Source: DASSUW01 sp963759375 (GTDB taxonomy: Bacteria; Actinomycetota; Thermoleophilia; Solirubrobacterales; Solirubrobacteraceae). From it: 64,000 nt of DNA. The position numbers were made by a program, and so were the translations under genes. The stretch lies in contig CAVWYY010000011.1 in the NCBI GenBank assembly GCA_963759375.1, forward strand, positions 230,562 through 294,561. Direction: 5' to 3'. Each line of letters opens with the position of its first letter. Positions within the stretch are counted from its first letter, which is position 1. The notes under the pieces are model-generated. The model was given only the letters and a program-made list of their open reading frames with translations. It was not told the origin of the DNA and did no database searches. Shown here one piece after another: positions 25,297 to 33,669 of the stretch.

Positions 25297-26873
25297 ACAC
25301 GGAGGTCGTCGTCGCCGGAGCGGGCCACAACAGCCTCATCACCGCGGCCTACCTGGCGGTCGCCGGCCACGAGGTCGTCGTGCTCGACTCGCGGCACATC
25401 CCCGGCGGCGGAGCGGCCTCGGAGGCTCTGCTCGGCCCCGGCTACGTCATCGACTCGTGCTCGACCGGGCACACGCTGATCCAGACCAACCCGCTGCTGA
25501 CGGGCGACGAGCTGTCGCTGCTCGGCAGCTACGGCCTCGAGTACCTGCAGCCCGACCCGTTCGCGCACGTCGCGTTCCCGGACGGCAAGCACCTGACCGC
25601 GTGGCTGGACCGCGAGCGCACGATCGAGGAGTTCGCCCGCTACTCGAAGCGCGACGCCGAGGCGTACCGCCGGCTGCTGGACGAGTACGACGAGGTCAAG
25701 CACGTCTTCTCCGCCGCCCAGTTCACGCCGGTCGGCTTCGGGCCGCCGCTCGAGCAGATGCTCGCGGAGCACCCGCGCGGGAGCATCTGGCTGCGCCGCC
25801 GCGCGATGAGCGCGTTCGACGTCATCCGGCACGAGTTCGAGGACCGGCACACGCAGGCGTTCCTGCTCTGGCAGGCGTACCAGACGCTCGTGCCGGTCGA
25901 GTCCGAGGGCTCCGGCCAGCTCGCGTACTCGCTCGTGTTCGGCCGCCAGCGGCGGTCGTGGACGATCCCGCGCGGCGGCTCCGGCGCGCTCACCGACGCG
26001 CTCGTCGCCTGCATCGAGGAGCACGGCGGCACGGTGATCTGCGGCAAGCGGGTGACGCGGCTGCTGCTCGACGGCGGGCGCTGCACCGGCGTCGAGACCG
26101 AGGACGGCGACCGCTACACGGCGTCCACCGCGGTGGTCTCGACGATCCACGTCAAGCACCTGCTGGAGATGGCGCCGGAGGACGCCTGGGACGAGGGCTT
26201 CCGCTACGGCGTCGACACGTTCGACGTCGGCGTGTCGGCGATGGCCGTCTACATGGGGACGACCGCGCCGCCGGTGTTCGAGACCCCCGACGGGCCGCGC
26301 AGCGCGGTGTCGGCCGGCCTCGCCGGCTTCCCGGAGGACGTGCTCGCCTACGGCCGCGCGCTGCGCGACGGCCGCTACATCGAGGACCCGGCGTGGCTGC
26401 TCGTCGCCTGTCCCACGCTCGTCGACCCGTCGCGCGCGCCGGACGGCCACCACACGGTCAAGTTCCTGAGCGCGCAGTCCTACGGCTTCCCGGAGAAGCG
26501 CGTCGAGCAGGCCGACCGCCAGCTCGAGCGGGTGCGCAAGGTGGCGCCCGGGTTCGGCGCCGACGTGATCCTCGAGCGGCTGATCAAGTTCCCCGAGGAC
26601 ATCGAGGCCGCCAACGAGCACATGATCCGCGGCACGTTCCACGGCGGCAACCGCACCTACCCGCAGAGCGGGCCGCTGCGGCCGGCTCCGGGCTGGGCCT
26701 CGCACCGGATGCCGATCGAGGGCCTCTACCAGACGGGCGGCACCACGCATCCGGGCGGATCGATCACGGGCGCCCCGGGGCGCAACGCGGCGGTCGTGCT
26801 CCTGCACGACCTGGGAGAAGACATCGAGGAGGTGGTGCGCGGTGCCGGACGCGCGCGTGCAGTCCGCGATTGA
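25293..26873 (+). CDS. Phytoene desaturase-like FAD-dependent oxidoreductase
   Basis: 526 residues. The N-terminal dinucleotide motif is VVVAGAGHNSLITAAYLAVA with GGGAASEALLGPGYVIDSCS, and the C-terminal FAD segment is GLYQTGGTTHPGGSITGAPG. This is the CrtI/retinol-saturase-like superfamily, but no other carotenoid gene is near, so carotenoid synthesis is unlikely. Such enzymes in catabolic operons oxidise or isomerise small hydrophobic or alicyclic substrates. It overlaps the amidohydrolase stop by four bases and the next gene by 32 bases. Confidence 0.85.
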   Translation: MNTEVVVAGAGHNSLITAAYLAVAGHEVVVLDSRHIPGGGAASEALLGPGYVIDSCSTGHTLIQTNPLLTGDELSLLGSYGLEYLQPDPFAHVAFPDGKHLTAWLDRERTIEEFARYSKRDAEAYRRLLDEYDEVKHVFSAAQFTPVGFGPPLEQMLAEHPRGSIWLRRRAMSAFDVIRHEFEDRHTQAFLLWQAYQTLVPVESEGSGQLAYSLVFGRQRRSWTIPRGGSGALTDALVACIEEHGGTVICGKRVTRLLLDGGRCTGVETEDGDRYTASTAVVSTIHVKHLLEMAPEDAWDEGFRYGVDTFDVGVSAMAVYMGTTAPPVFETPDGPRSAVSAGLAGFPEDVLAYGRALRDGRYIEDPAWLLVACPTLVDPSRAPDGHHTVKFLSAQSYGFPEKRVEQADRQLERVRKVAPGFGADVILERLIKFPEDIEAANEHMIRGTFHGGNRTYPQSGPLRPAPGWASHRMPIEGLYQTGGTTHPGGSITGAPGRNAAVVLLHDLGEDIEEVVRGAGRARAVRD

Positions 26874-27891
26874 CCACTGGGCGCCCCGCTTCGTGCAGGG
26901 CGGCGTCGACATCAACGACTTCCGCAAGACCACGGCGGGGATCGAGCGCTGGGAGGACTGGCTCGACGGCTGGCGGGCGCTCGGCGACGAGCACGCCGAG
27001 GCGGCGCGCGAGGCCGAGACCGCAGCGCGGCGGGTGACCGCCGGCGACGCCTGGCTGCGCGCCGCGGTCGCCTACCACTTCGGCAAGTTCGTCTGGGTGC
27101 TCGACGCCGACCGCGCCCGCGAGGTGGCCGACCTGGCCGTCGAGGCGCTGTACGCGGCGCACCGCCACCTCGACCCGACGGCCGAGCGGATCGAGGCGCC
27201 GCTGGGCGACGGCCGCGTGGTCGGCAACCTGCGCCGGCCCGCGCACGCAGAGCGCCCGCCGCTCGTGCTCGTGATCCCCGGGCTGGACTCCACCAAGGAG
27301 GAGTTCTTCACGCTCGAGGAGGTCTTCCTGCGCCGCGGGATGGCGACGCTCTCGCTCGACGGCCCGGGCCAGGGCGAGTCCGGCTACGAGCTGCCGATCC
27401 GCCACGACTACGAGGTGGCGGTCGCCGCCGCGCTGGACATCCTCGAAGGCCGTGAGGACCTCGACCTCGACCGGGTCGGCGCGGCCGGCGTGAGCCTCGG
27501 CGGCTACCACGCGCCGCGCGCCGCCGCGTTCGAGCCGCGCATCAAGGCGGTGGCCGGCGTCAGCGGGCCGTTCAACTTCGGCGCGCTGTGGGACCAGCTG
27601 CCGGAGCTGACGCGCGAGACGTTCGCGCACAAGTCGGGCGCGAACGGCGACGCGCGCGAGCGAGCGCTGAAGCTCGACCTCGACGGCGTCGTCGAGCAGC
27701 TCGACAAGCCGGCGCTGTTCGTGACCGGCAAGCTCGACCGGCTGATCCCGTGGGAGGCCACCGAGCGGGCGGCGAACGCGGCGCCGCAGGGCGAGTTCGT
27801 CCTGCTCGAGCAGGGCAACCACGTGTGCGCCAACCTGTCGTACGTGTATCGCCCGCTGGTCGCCGACTGGCTGCGCGACCGGCTCGGATGA
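26842..27891 (+). CDS. Alpha/beta hydrolase related to 2,6-dihydroxypseudooxynicotine hydrolase
   Basis: 349 residues from GTG at 26842. An N-terminal helical region is followed by the hydrolase core: PPLVLVIPGLDSTKEEFF (oxyanion strand), nucleophile Ser in AAGVSLGGYHAPR, Asp in VTGKLDRLIPW and His in LEQGNHVCANL. A long N-terminal helical segment and this order match the C-C bond hydrolase of the nicotine pathway and its relatives. Together with the molybdenum hydroxylase downstream this resembles heterocycle ring-opening modules. The relationship is recalled from family knowledge and not tested. Confidence 0.78.
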   Translation: MPDARVQSAIDHWAPRFVQGGVDINDFRKTTAGIERWEDWLDGWRALGDEHAEAAREAETAARRVTAGDAWLRAAVAYHFGKFVWVLDADRAREVADLAVEALYAAHRHLDPTAERIEAPLGDGRVVGNLRRPAHAERPPLVLVIPGLDSTKEEFFTLEEVFLRRGMATLSLDGPGQGESGYELPIRHDYEVAVAAALDILEGREDLDLDRVGAAGVSLGGYHAPRAAAFEPRIKAVAGVSGPFNFGALWDQLPELTRETFAHKSGANGDARERALKLDLDGVVEQLDKPALFVTGKLDRLIPWEATERAANAAPQGEFVLLEQGNHVCANLSYVYRPLVADWLRDRLG

Positions 27892-28835
27892 CCGGCGTCG
27901 CGGTCATCGGCGCGGGGATGTGGGCGCCGCGGCTCGTGGCCGCGGCCGGCCGCGCAGGGCTCGACGTCGTGACCTGCTTCGCGCGCGACCGCGAGAAGGC
28001 CGCCAGGCTCGGCGTGCCCGTGGCCGAGAGCTTCGAGGCGGCGATCGAGCACCCGGACGTCGAGGTCGTGATCCTGGCGACGCCCAACGACGTGCACCGC
28101 GAGCAGGCGATCGCCTGCGCCGAGCGCGGCCGCCACGTGTTCGTCGAGAAGCCGATCGCCGACACGGTCGAGGCCGGGGTGCAGATCCGCGACGCCTGCG
28201 TGTCGGCCGGCGTGCTGCTGATGGTCGGCCACGCGTTCCGGCGGCTCGGCGCGGCCCGGCGCGCCGCCGAGGTCGTGCGGTCGGGCCGGCTCGGCGAGGT
28301 CGTGCTGGCCGAGGCGACGTTCTCGCTGCCCGGCAAGCTCGGCCCGCAGGCGTGGCGCGCGCACCGGGAGCGCAACCCGGGCGGCCCGCTGATGCAGCTC
28401 GGCATCCACCACGTCGACACGTTGATGGCCTGGCTCGGGCCGGTGCGCGAGACCACCGGCACGTTCGCGCACGTGCACACCGACGCCGACATCGACGACG
28501 TCGGCGTCGCCACGATGCGCTTCGCGTCGGGCGCGCTCGGCGTGCTCACCGGTTCCTACGTCTCGCCGCACACCTTCGGGGTGCGCCTCCAGGGCAGCGA
28601 GGGAGTCCTCGACTACCGCGCTGAACTCGGCGGAGTGTGGCCGGCCGCCGAGCGCGTCGACGAGGTCTCGACGCTCACGGTCGACGGCGAGCCGGTCGGC
28701 TTCGAGCGCCGCGACATGCTGGCCGAGGAACTGGCCGAGCTCGACCTGGCGATGCGTGGCGACGTCGTCATCGAGACCGGGGCGGAGGAGGGCATCGCGG
28801 CGCTGCGGGTGATCCTCGAGGCGGTCGGCGCGTGA
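27888..28835 (+). CDS. Gfo/Idh/MocA-family oxidoreductase
   Basis: 315 residues. The NAD(P) fold begins VAVIGAGMWAPRLVAAA, and the family Lys appears in HVFVEKPIADTVEAG. The second domain includes PGGPLMQLGIHHVDTLMAWL, the typical His-containing strand. Members act on sugars, inositols and other hydroxyl compounds. Four-base overlaps on both sides place it firmly in the operon. Confidence 0.88.
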   Translation: MTGVAVIGAGMWAPRLVAAAGRAGLDVVTCFARDREKAARLGVPVAESFEAAIEHPDVEVVILATPNDVHREQAIACAERGRHVFVEKPIADTVEAGVQIRDACVSAGVLLMVGHAFRRLGAARRAAEVVRSGRLGEVVLAEATFSLPGKLGPQAWRAHRERNPGGPLMQLGIHHVDTLMAWLGPVRETTGTFAHVHTDADIDDVGVATMRFASGALGVLTGSYVSPHTFGVRLQGSEGVLDYRAELGGVWPAAERVDEVSTLTVDGEPVGFERRDMLAEELAELDLAMRGDVVIETGAEEGIAALRVILEAVGA

Positions 28836-30847
28836 GCTGGATCGGCCGGGCGCTGCCGCGGCGCGAGGACGCGCGGATCCTGCGCGGCGGCGGCCGCTAC
28901 CTCGACGACATCGAGCCGGCCGGCACGCTGCACGCGGCGTTCGTGCGCAGCCCGTTCGCCCGGGCGCGGATCACCGGCATCACGGTGCCGGACGGAGTCA
29001 CCGCGTTCACGGGCGCCGACATCGTCGGGACGATGCCGGTGCACGCGCCGCCGGGGCTGGAGCACCTCGACGCGGGGCATCCGATCCTGGCGGGCGACGA
29101 GGTGCGCTACGCCGGCCAGGCCGTCGTGCTGGTGCTCGCGGACTCGCGCGCCCTGGCCGAGGACGCGGCCGAGCTCGTCGAGGTCGAGTACGACCCGCTC
29201 GACGTGGTGGTCGATCCGCGCGAGGCGCCGGAGCTGCTGCGGTTCGAGAAGACCGCCGGCGACGTCGCCGGCGCGTTCGCCGCCGCCGCCCACGTGGTCG
29301 CGGCGCATCACGAGATCCCGCGCGTGGCCGCCGTGCCGATGGAGACGCGCGGCGTCGTCGCCGAGCCCGACGGCGACGGGCTGAGCGTCTGGGTCTCGGC
29401 GCAGGACACGCATCGCATGCTCGCGGGGCTCACGGAGGTGCTCGGGGTGCCGATCCGCGTGCGCCTGCCCGACGTCGGCGGCGCGTTCGGCTCCAAGGGC
29501 GTGCCCGCCCCGGAGGTCGCGGCGGCCGCCGCCGCGGCGCTGCGCCTCGGCCGTCCGGTCAAGTGGGCCGAGGACCGCTACGAGAACTTCCTCGCCGCAG
29601 CGCAGGGCCGCGGGCTGCAGGCCGACGTCGAGCTGGCGCTGGACGCCGGCGGGCGCATGCTCGCCGTGCGTGCGCGCATCCTCGCCGACGTCGGCGCCTA
29701 CCTGTTCACCAACAGCGCGCCGCCGCCGCACACCACGGCGATGCTCATGTGCGGGTGCTACGCGATCCCCGCCGCCAGCGTCAGCGTGATCGGCGCCCGC
29801 ACAGACAAGGTGCCGACCGGGCCGACCCGCGGCGCCGGACGCCCCGAGGCCGCCGCGTTCCTGGAGTGGACGGTCGACCGGGCGGCGCGCGAGCTGGGGA
29901 TCGACCCGGTCGAGCTGCGCCGCCGCAACCTCGTGCGCGCGTTCCCGTACGAGACTCCCCTCGGCTGGAGCTACGACTCGGGTGACTACGAGCGCTGCCT
30001 GGACCTGGCGGTCGAGCTCGTCGAGCCCGAGCGGCGGTCCGACGCCGCGCGCGTGGTCGGCACCGGCGTGGCGCTGTACGTGGAGCGCGCGGGCGGCCAG
30101 TTCGAGGAGGCGCGCGTGGAGATCGGCGCCGACGGCGGGGTGACCGCGCACACCGGCGCCGGCCCACACGGCCAGGGCCACGTGACCGCGCTGGCCCAGA
30201 TCGTCGCCGACGCGTTCGGCGTCGAGCCCGACGCGGTGACGCTGCGGTTCGGCGACTCGGCCGAGGTGCCGGACGGCATCGGCACGTTCGCAAGCCGGAC
30301 GACTGCGATGGCGGGCTCGGCGCTGTTCATGGCCGCGCGCGAGGCCCGCGAGCGCCTGGACGCCGGCGAGGCGCCGCCGCTGGAGGCACACGCCCGCTTC
30401 GCGTCGGACCTCGTGTTCGGCTCCGGCGCCTACGCCGCGGTGGTGGAGATCGACCGGGCGACCGGCACGCCGCGCGTGCTGCGCCTGGCGGCGGTCGACG
30501 ACGCGGGCACGATCATCAACCCGCTGCTCGCCGAGGGCCAGGTGATCGGCGGCTCGGTGCACGGCCTCGGCGTCTCGCTCACCGAGGAGATGGTGCACGA
30601 CGAGGCCGGCCAGCCGACCACCGCATCGCTGCTCGACTACTCGCTGCTCACCGCCGCCGAGGTGCCGGAGCTGCGGACCGCGTTCGTGGAGTCGCCGTCG
30701 CCGCGCAACCCGCTGGGCGCCAAGGGGATCGGCGAGGGCGGCACGATCGGCGCGCCGGCGGCGATCGGCAACGCGATCGCCGACGCGCTCGGCCGGAACG
30801 TGGACCCGCCGTACACCGCCGAGAAGCTGTGGGGCGCGCTGCGATGA
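28832..30847 (+). CDS. Molybdenum hydroxylase large subunit (xanthine dehydrogenase family)
   Basis: 671 residues from GTG at 28832, clearly shorter than the usual 760-800. The start IGRALPRREDARILRGGGRY, the molybdopterin segments DVGGAFGSKG and GPTRGAGRPEAAAFLEW, and the catalytic Glu635 in KGIGEGGTIGAP are present. The missing length falls between the strand LDAGEAPPLEAHAR and FGSGAYAAVVEID, where a linker found in other members is trimmed. With the next two genes it forms an L-M-S enzyme that hydroxylates a heterocycle, an aldehyde or similar using water. No Mo-insertion chaperone is in the window. Confidence 0.9.
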   Translation: MSWIGRALPRREDARILRGGGRYLDDIEPAGTLHAAFVRSPFARARITGITVPDGVTAFTGADIVGTMPVHAPPGLEHLDAGHPILAGDEVRYAGQAVVLVLADSRALAEDAAELVEVEYDPLDVVVDPREAPELLRFEKTAGDVAGAFAAAAHVVAAHHEIPRVAAVPMETRGVVAEPDGDGLSVWVSAQDTHRMLAGLTEVLGVPIRVRLPDVGGAFGSKGVPAPEVAAAAAAALRLGRPVKWAEDRYENFLAAAQGRGLQADVELALDAGGRMLAVRARILADVGAYLFTNSAPPPHTTAMLMCGCYAIPAASVSVIGARTDKVPTGPTRGAGRPEAAAFLEWTVDRAARELGIDPVELRRRNLVRAFPYETPLGWSYDSGDYERCLDLAVELVEPERRSDAARVVGTGVALYVERAGGQFEEARVEIGADGGVTAHTGAGPHGQGHVTALAQIVADAFGVEPDAVTLRFGDSAEVPDGIGTFASRTTAMAGSALFMAAREARERLDAGEAPPLEAHARFASDLVFGSGAYAAVVEIDRATGTPRVLRLAAVDDAGTIINPLLAEGQVIGGSVHGLGVSLTEEMVHDEAGQPTTASLLDYSLLTAAEVPELRTAFVESPSPRNPLGAKGIGEGGTIGAPAAIGNAIADALGRNVDPPYTAEKLWGALR

Positions 30848-31584
30848 AACCGGCACCGTTCGAGTACGCGTCGCCGGAGACGCTCGACGAGGCGCTCGCG
30901 CTGGTCGGCGACGACTCGCGGCCGCTGGCCGGCGGGCAGAGCCTCGTGCCGATGCTCAACTTCCGGCTCGCCCGCCCCGCCCGGCTGGTCGACCTCGAGC
31001 GCGTCGAGGCGCTCGCCTTCATCGCTGCGGGCGACACCCTGCGGATCGGCGCGATGACGCGGCAGGCGGCGATCGAGCGCTCGCCGGAGATCGCCGCGCG
31101 CTGGCCGCTGCTGCGCCAGGCCGTGCGGCTCGTCGGCCATCCGCAGATCCGCGCGCGCGGGACGATCGGCGGCTCGGTCGCGCACGCGGACCCGAAGGCG
31201 GAGCTGCCGGTGGCGCTGGCCGCGCTCGGCGCTCGCTTCCATGTCCGGTCGGCCGGCGGCGCGCGCACGCTCGCCGCCGGCGAGCTGTTCCGCGGCCCGC
31301 TGATGACCGCGCTGGCGCCCGACGAGCTGCTGGTGGAGATCGAGGTGCCGCCGCTGCCGGAGAGCGCGCGCACCGCGTTCCTCGAGCAGGCGCGCACGCA
31401 CGGCGACTTCGCGATCGCCGGCGTCGCCGCCGTGGTCCACGACGCCGGGCTGACGCTCGGCCTGCTCGGCGCCGGCTTCACGCCGGTCGTCGTCGGCTCG
31501 GAGGCGGAGATCGACGTGCCCGACCCCTACCGGCGCGCACTGCTCGCGGCGCTCGCCCGCCGCGCGATCGAGGCCGCGGCATGA
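30844..31584 (+). CDS. Molybdenum hydroxylase FAD-binding (medium) subunit
   Basis: 246 residues, somewhat short for CoxM-like proteins (about 280). FAD motifs PLAGGQSLVPMLNFRLARP near residue 30 and ARGTIGGSVAHADPKAELP near residue 105 are typical. It passes electrons from the 2Fe-2S subunit to an acceptor. The start at 30844 overlaps the large-subunit stop by four bases. Confidence 0.9.
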   Translation: MKPAPFEYASPETLDEALALVGDDSRPLAGGQSLVPMLNFRLARPARLVDLERVEALAFIAAGDTLRIGAMTRQAAIERSPEIAARWPLLRQAVRLVGHPQIRARGTIGGSVAHADPKAELPVALAALGARFHVRSAGGARTLAAGELFRGPLMTALAPDELLVEIEVPPLPESARTAFLEQARTHGDFAIAGVAAVVHDAGLTLGLLGAGFTPVVVGSEAEIDVPDPYRRALLAALARRAIEAAA

Positions 31585-32057
31585 GGATCTCGCTGACCGT
31601 CAACGGCGAGCCGCGCGAGGCCGACGTCGAGCCGCGCACGCTGCTGTCCGACCTGCTGCGCCACGGGCTCGGCCTCACCGGCACCAAGGTCGGCTGCGAG
31701 CACGGCGTCTGCGGCGCCTGCACCGTGCAGGTCGACGGCGAGGCGGTGCGCTCGTGCCTGATGCTCGCCGTGCAGGCGCGCGGCCGGTCGGTGCGCACGA
31801 TCGAGGGGCTCGACCACCCGCTCCAGGAGGCGTTCCACGAGGCGCACGCGCTGCAGTGCGGCTTCTGCACCGCGGGGATCCTGCTGTCGCTCGACGCGTT
31901 CGTGCGCGACCGGCCCGACGCCGGCGAGGACGAGATCCGCGAGGCGCTCGCCGGCAACCTGTGCCGGTGCACCGGCTACGTGGCGATGGTCGAGGCTACG
32001 GCGCGAGTGATGCGTACGGCCCCGCGCCGTACACCACCCGGCCGCCCACCATCGTGA
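31581..32057 (+). CDS. Molybdenum hydroxylase 2Fe-2S (small) subunit
   Basis: 158 residues. The plant-type cluster motif is GCEHGVCGACTVQVDG and the second, molybdopterin-near cluster is CGFCTAGILLSLDAF and GNLCRCTGYVAMVE. It ends the twelve-gene operon. Its last 62 bases overlap, convergently, the 3' end of the minus-strand amidohydrolase. Confidence 0.93.
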   Translation: MRISLTVNGEPREADVEPRTLLSDLLRHGLGLTGTKVGCEHGVCGACTVQVDGEAVRSCLMLAVQARGRSVRTIEGLDHPLQEAFHEAHALQCGFCTAGILLSLDAFVRDRPDAGEDEIREALAGNLCRCTGYVAMVEATARVMRTAPRRTPPGRPPS

Positions 32058-33619
32058 GCACGGACTCCAGGCCGCGGATGTCGTCCACCGGCACACGGAA
32101 GTAGTCGCCCGACAGGACGATCAGGTCGGCGAGCCGGCCGGGCTCGAGCGCGCCGATGCGGCCGTCGAGCCCCATGAACCAGTCGCAGCGGCGGGTGGCG
32201 AGCTCGAGTGCCTGCTCGCGCGTGAGCCGCTGGTCAGCGGCCACGCCGCCGCGGTTGGGGATCGAGCTGCGGCCGCTCATCGTGAACCAGAGGTGCACGA
32301 ACGGCGTGTACGGCGCCTGCGCCGGCGCGTCGGTGCCGAGGCAGGCGCGCGTCCCGCTCTCGTAAATGCGCTTGTACGGCGGATACGACGGCACGCCGTT
32401 GACCGGCGCGTCGGTCGGGACGATCGCCCGCGTCGAGGTCCTTGAGGCGCGTCAGCGCGTCGGGGTTGGGCTCGCTGGGCCCGCCGCCCGGGTGCAGCAT
32501 CCGCCACCGGAGGTCGGTGATCGGCGTGCGGGCGTTGACCTGCTCCCAATCCTCGACGAGGCCGTGCTGGGTGGTCGGTAGCGTCGCGGCGCCCTCGTAC
32601 GACCAGCCGCCCGCCGCCAGCCGGGTGAGGATGCGGCGGTACGGGCCTGACGGGTACACGCCGCTGCGGCCGGGCGCGATCACGTCCGGCCCGATGCCGC
32701 CGACGCGCAGCACGTCGTCGCCGATGTCGCCGATGGCGTTCGCGCCGACCGGGAAGTTCAGCCGCACGCGCGCGCCGAGTTCGCCGGCGCGGTGCAGCGC
32801 CGCGATCGCGGCGGGATCGCCGCCCCCGGGGTCGTCCCAGGCGGTGAGGCCGCGGCGGTTGAGCTCGCGCACGAGCTGGCGCGTGCAGGCCTCCTGCTCG
32901 TCGGGGCCGAGACCGGCGAAATCCGCGCGGACCGCGCGCAGCGCCCGCTCGTTCGCCGGCCCGGTCACCTGCCCGGTCGCGGCTCCGGTGGAGTCGCGCT
33001 GCACGCCCGGGTCGCCGACGGCGAGGCCGAGCCGGCGGAGCCCGAGGCCATTCAGCTGCCCGCCCGCGAACCCGGCGGCCTGCAGGTAGACGGGATGCGC
33101 GGGCGCGAGCGAGTCGAGCTCGGCCTTGGTGAGCATCCCCGGCGTGTCGAGCTGGGCGACGTTCCAGCCGCGCCCGATCGCCGCCAGCCAGCTGCCGGCC
33201 GGCGTGCGCTGCGCGCGGTCGGCGACCGTCCGCAGCGCCTCCGCGCGCGTGTACACGCCGTCGAGCCGCGGGGAGCGCGAGAAGCACTCGGTCGATCCCA
33301 TCTGGACGCCGCGCAGGCTCGCGTCGACCATGCCCGGGAGGACGCGGCGGCCGCCGAGGTCGATCTGTCGTGTGTCGGAGCCAGCAGCGAGCGCACGGAT
33401 GCGCTCGTCACTGCCCGTGGCCACGATCTCGCCATCGCGGATGGCCAGCGCCTGGACCGTGGTGCCGCGGCCGTCCATCGTGCTGATGCGGCCGTTGTGG
33501 ACGATCGTGTCCGGCGCCGCGCCCGCCGGCTCGGCGTCGGTGCCGCCCGTCCCCACGAGCACGGCGACGCCCGCCGCGACGGCGAGTGCGCACGCCCCGA
33601 GAACCAACCATCTGCCCAT
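31996..33619 (-). CDS. YtcJ-like amidohydrolase paralogue, frameshifted and lacking the HxH motif
   Basis: About 540 residues when joined. It starts at ATG 33619 with a membrane/signal segment (LVLGACALAVAAGVAVLVG). The frame breaks near 32424-32427, where GGCGATC on the minus strand would restore both sides if it were GGCGCGATC (...DLDAG then AIVPTDAPVNG). It is a paralogue of the next gene (both have WRM/WRVAHP, LTREQAL/LTRTEAL, ADLIVLSGDYF/ADLIVLSDDYF). The metal motif GLIDGHIHGM of the paralogue reads GMVDASLRGV here, so two histidine ligands are gone. It is probably not a normal hydrolase even if the frameshift is a sequence error. Confidence 0.8.
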
Positions 33620-33669
33620 CGACCGCCGGCGCGGCCGCGGGGCGAACCCCGCGGCCGACCGCCGTCCTC

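Noticed and set aside
25293..26873. Carotenoid desaturase
   Set aside because: Only the FAD-binding motifs match; no phytoene synthase, cyclase or other carotenoid gene is in the window and the context is a catabolic operon.
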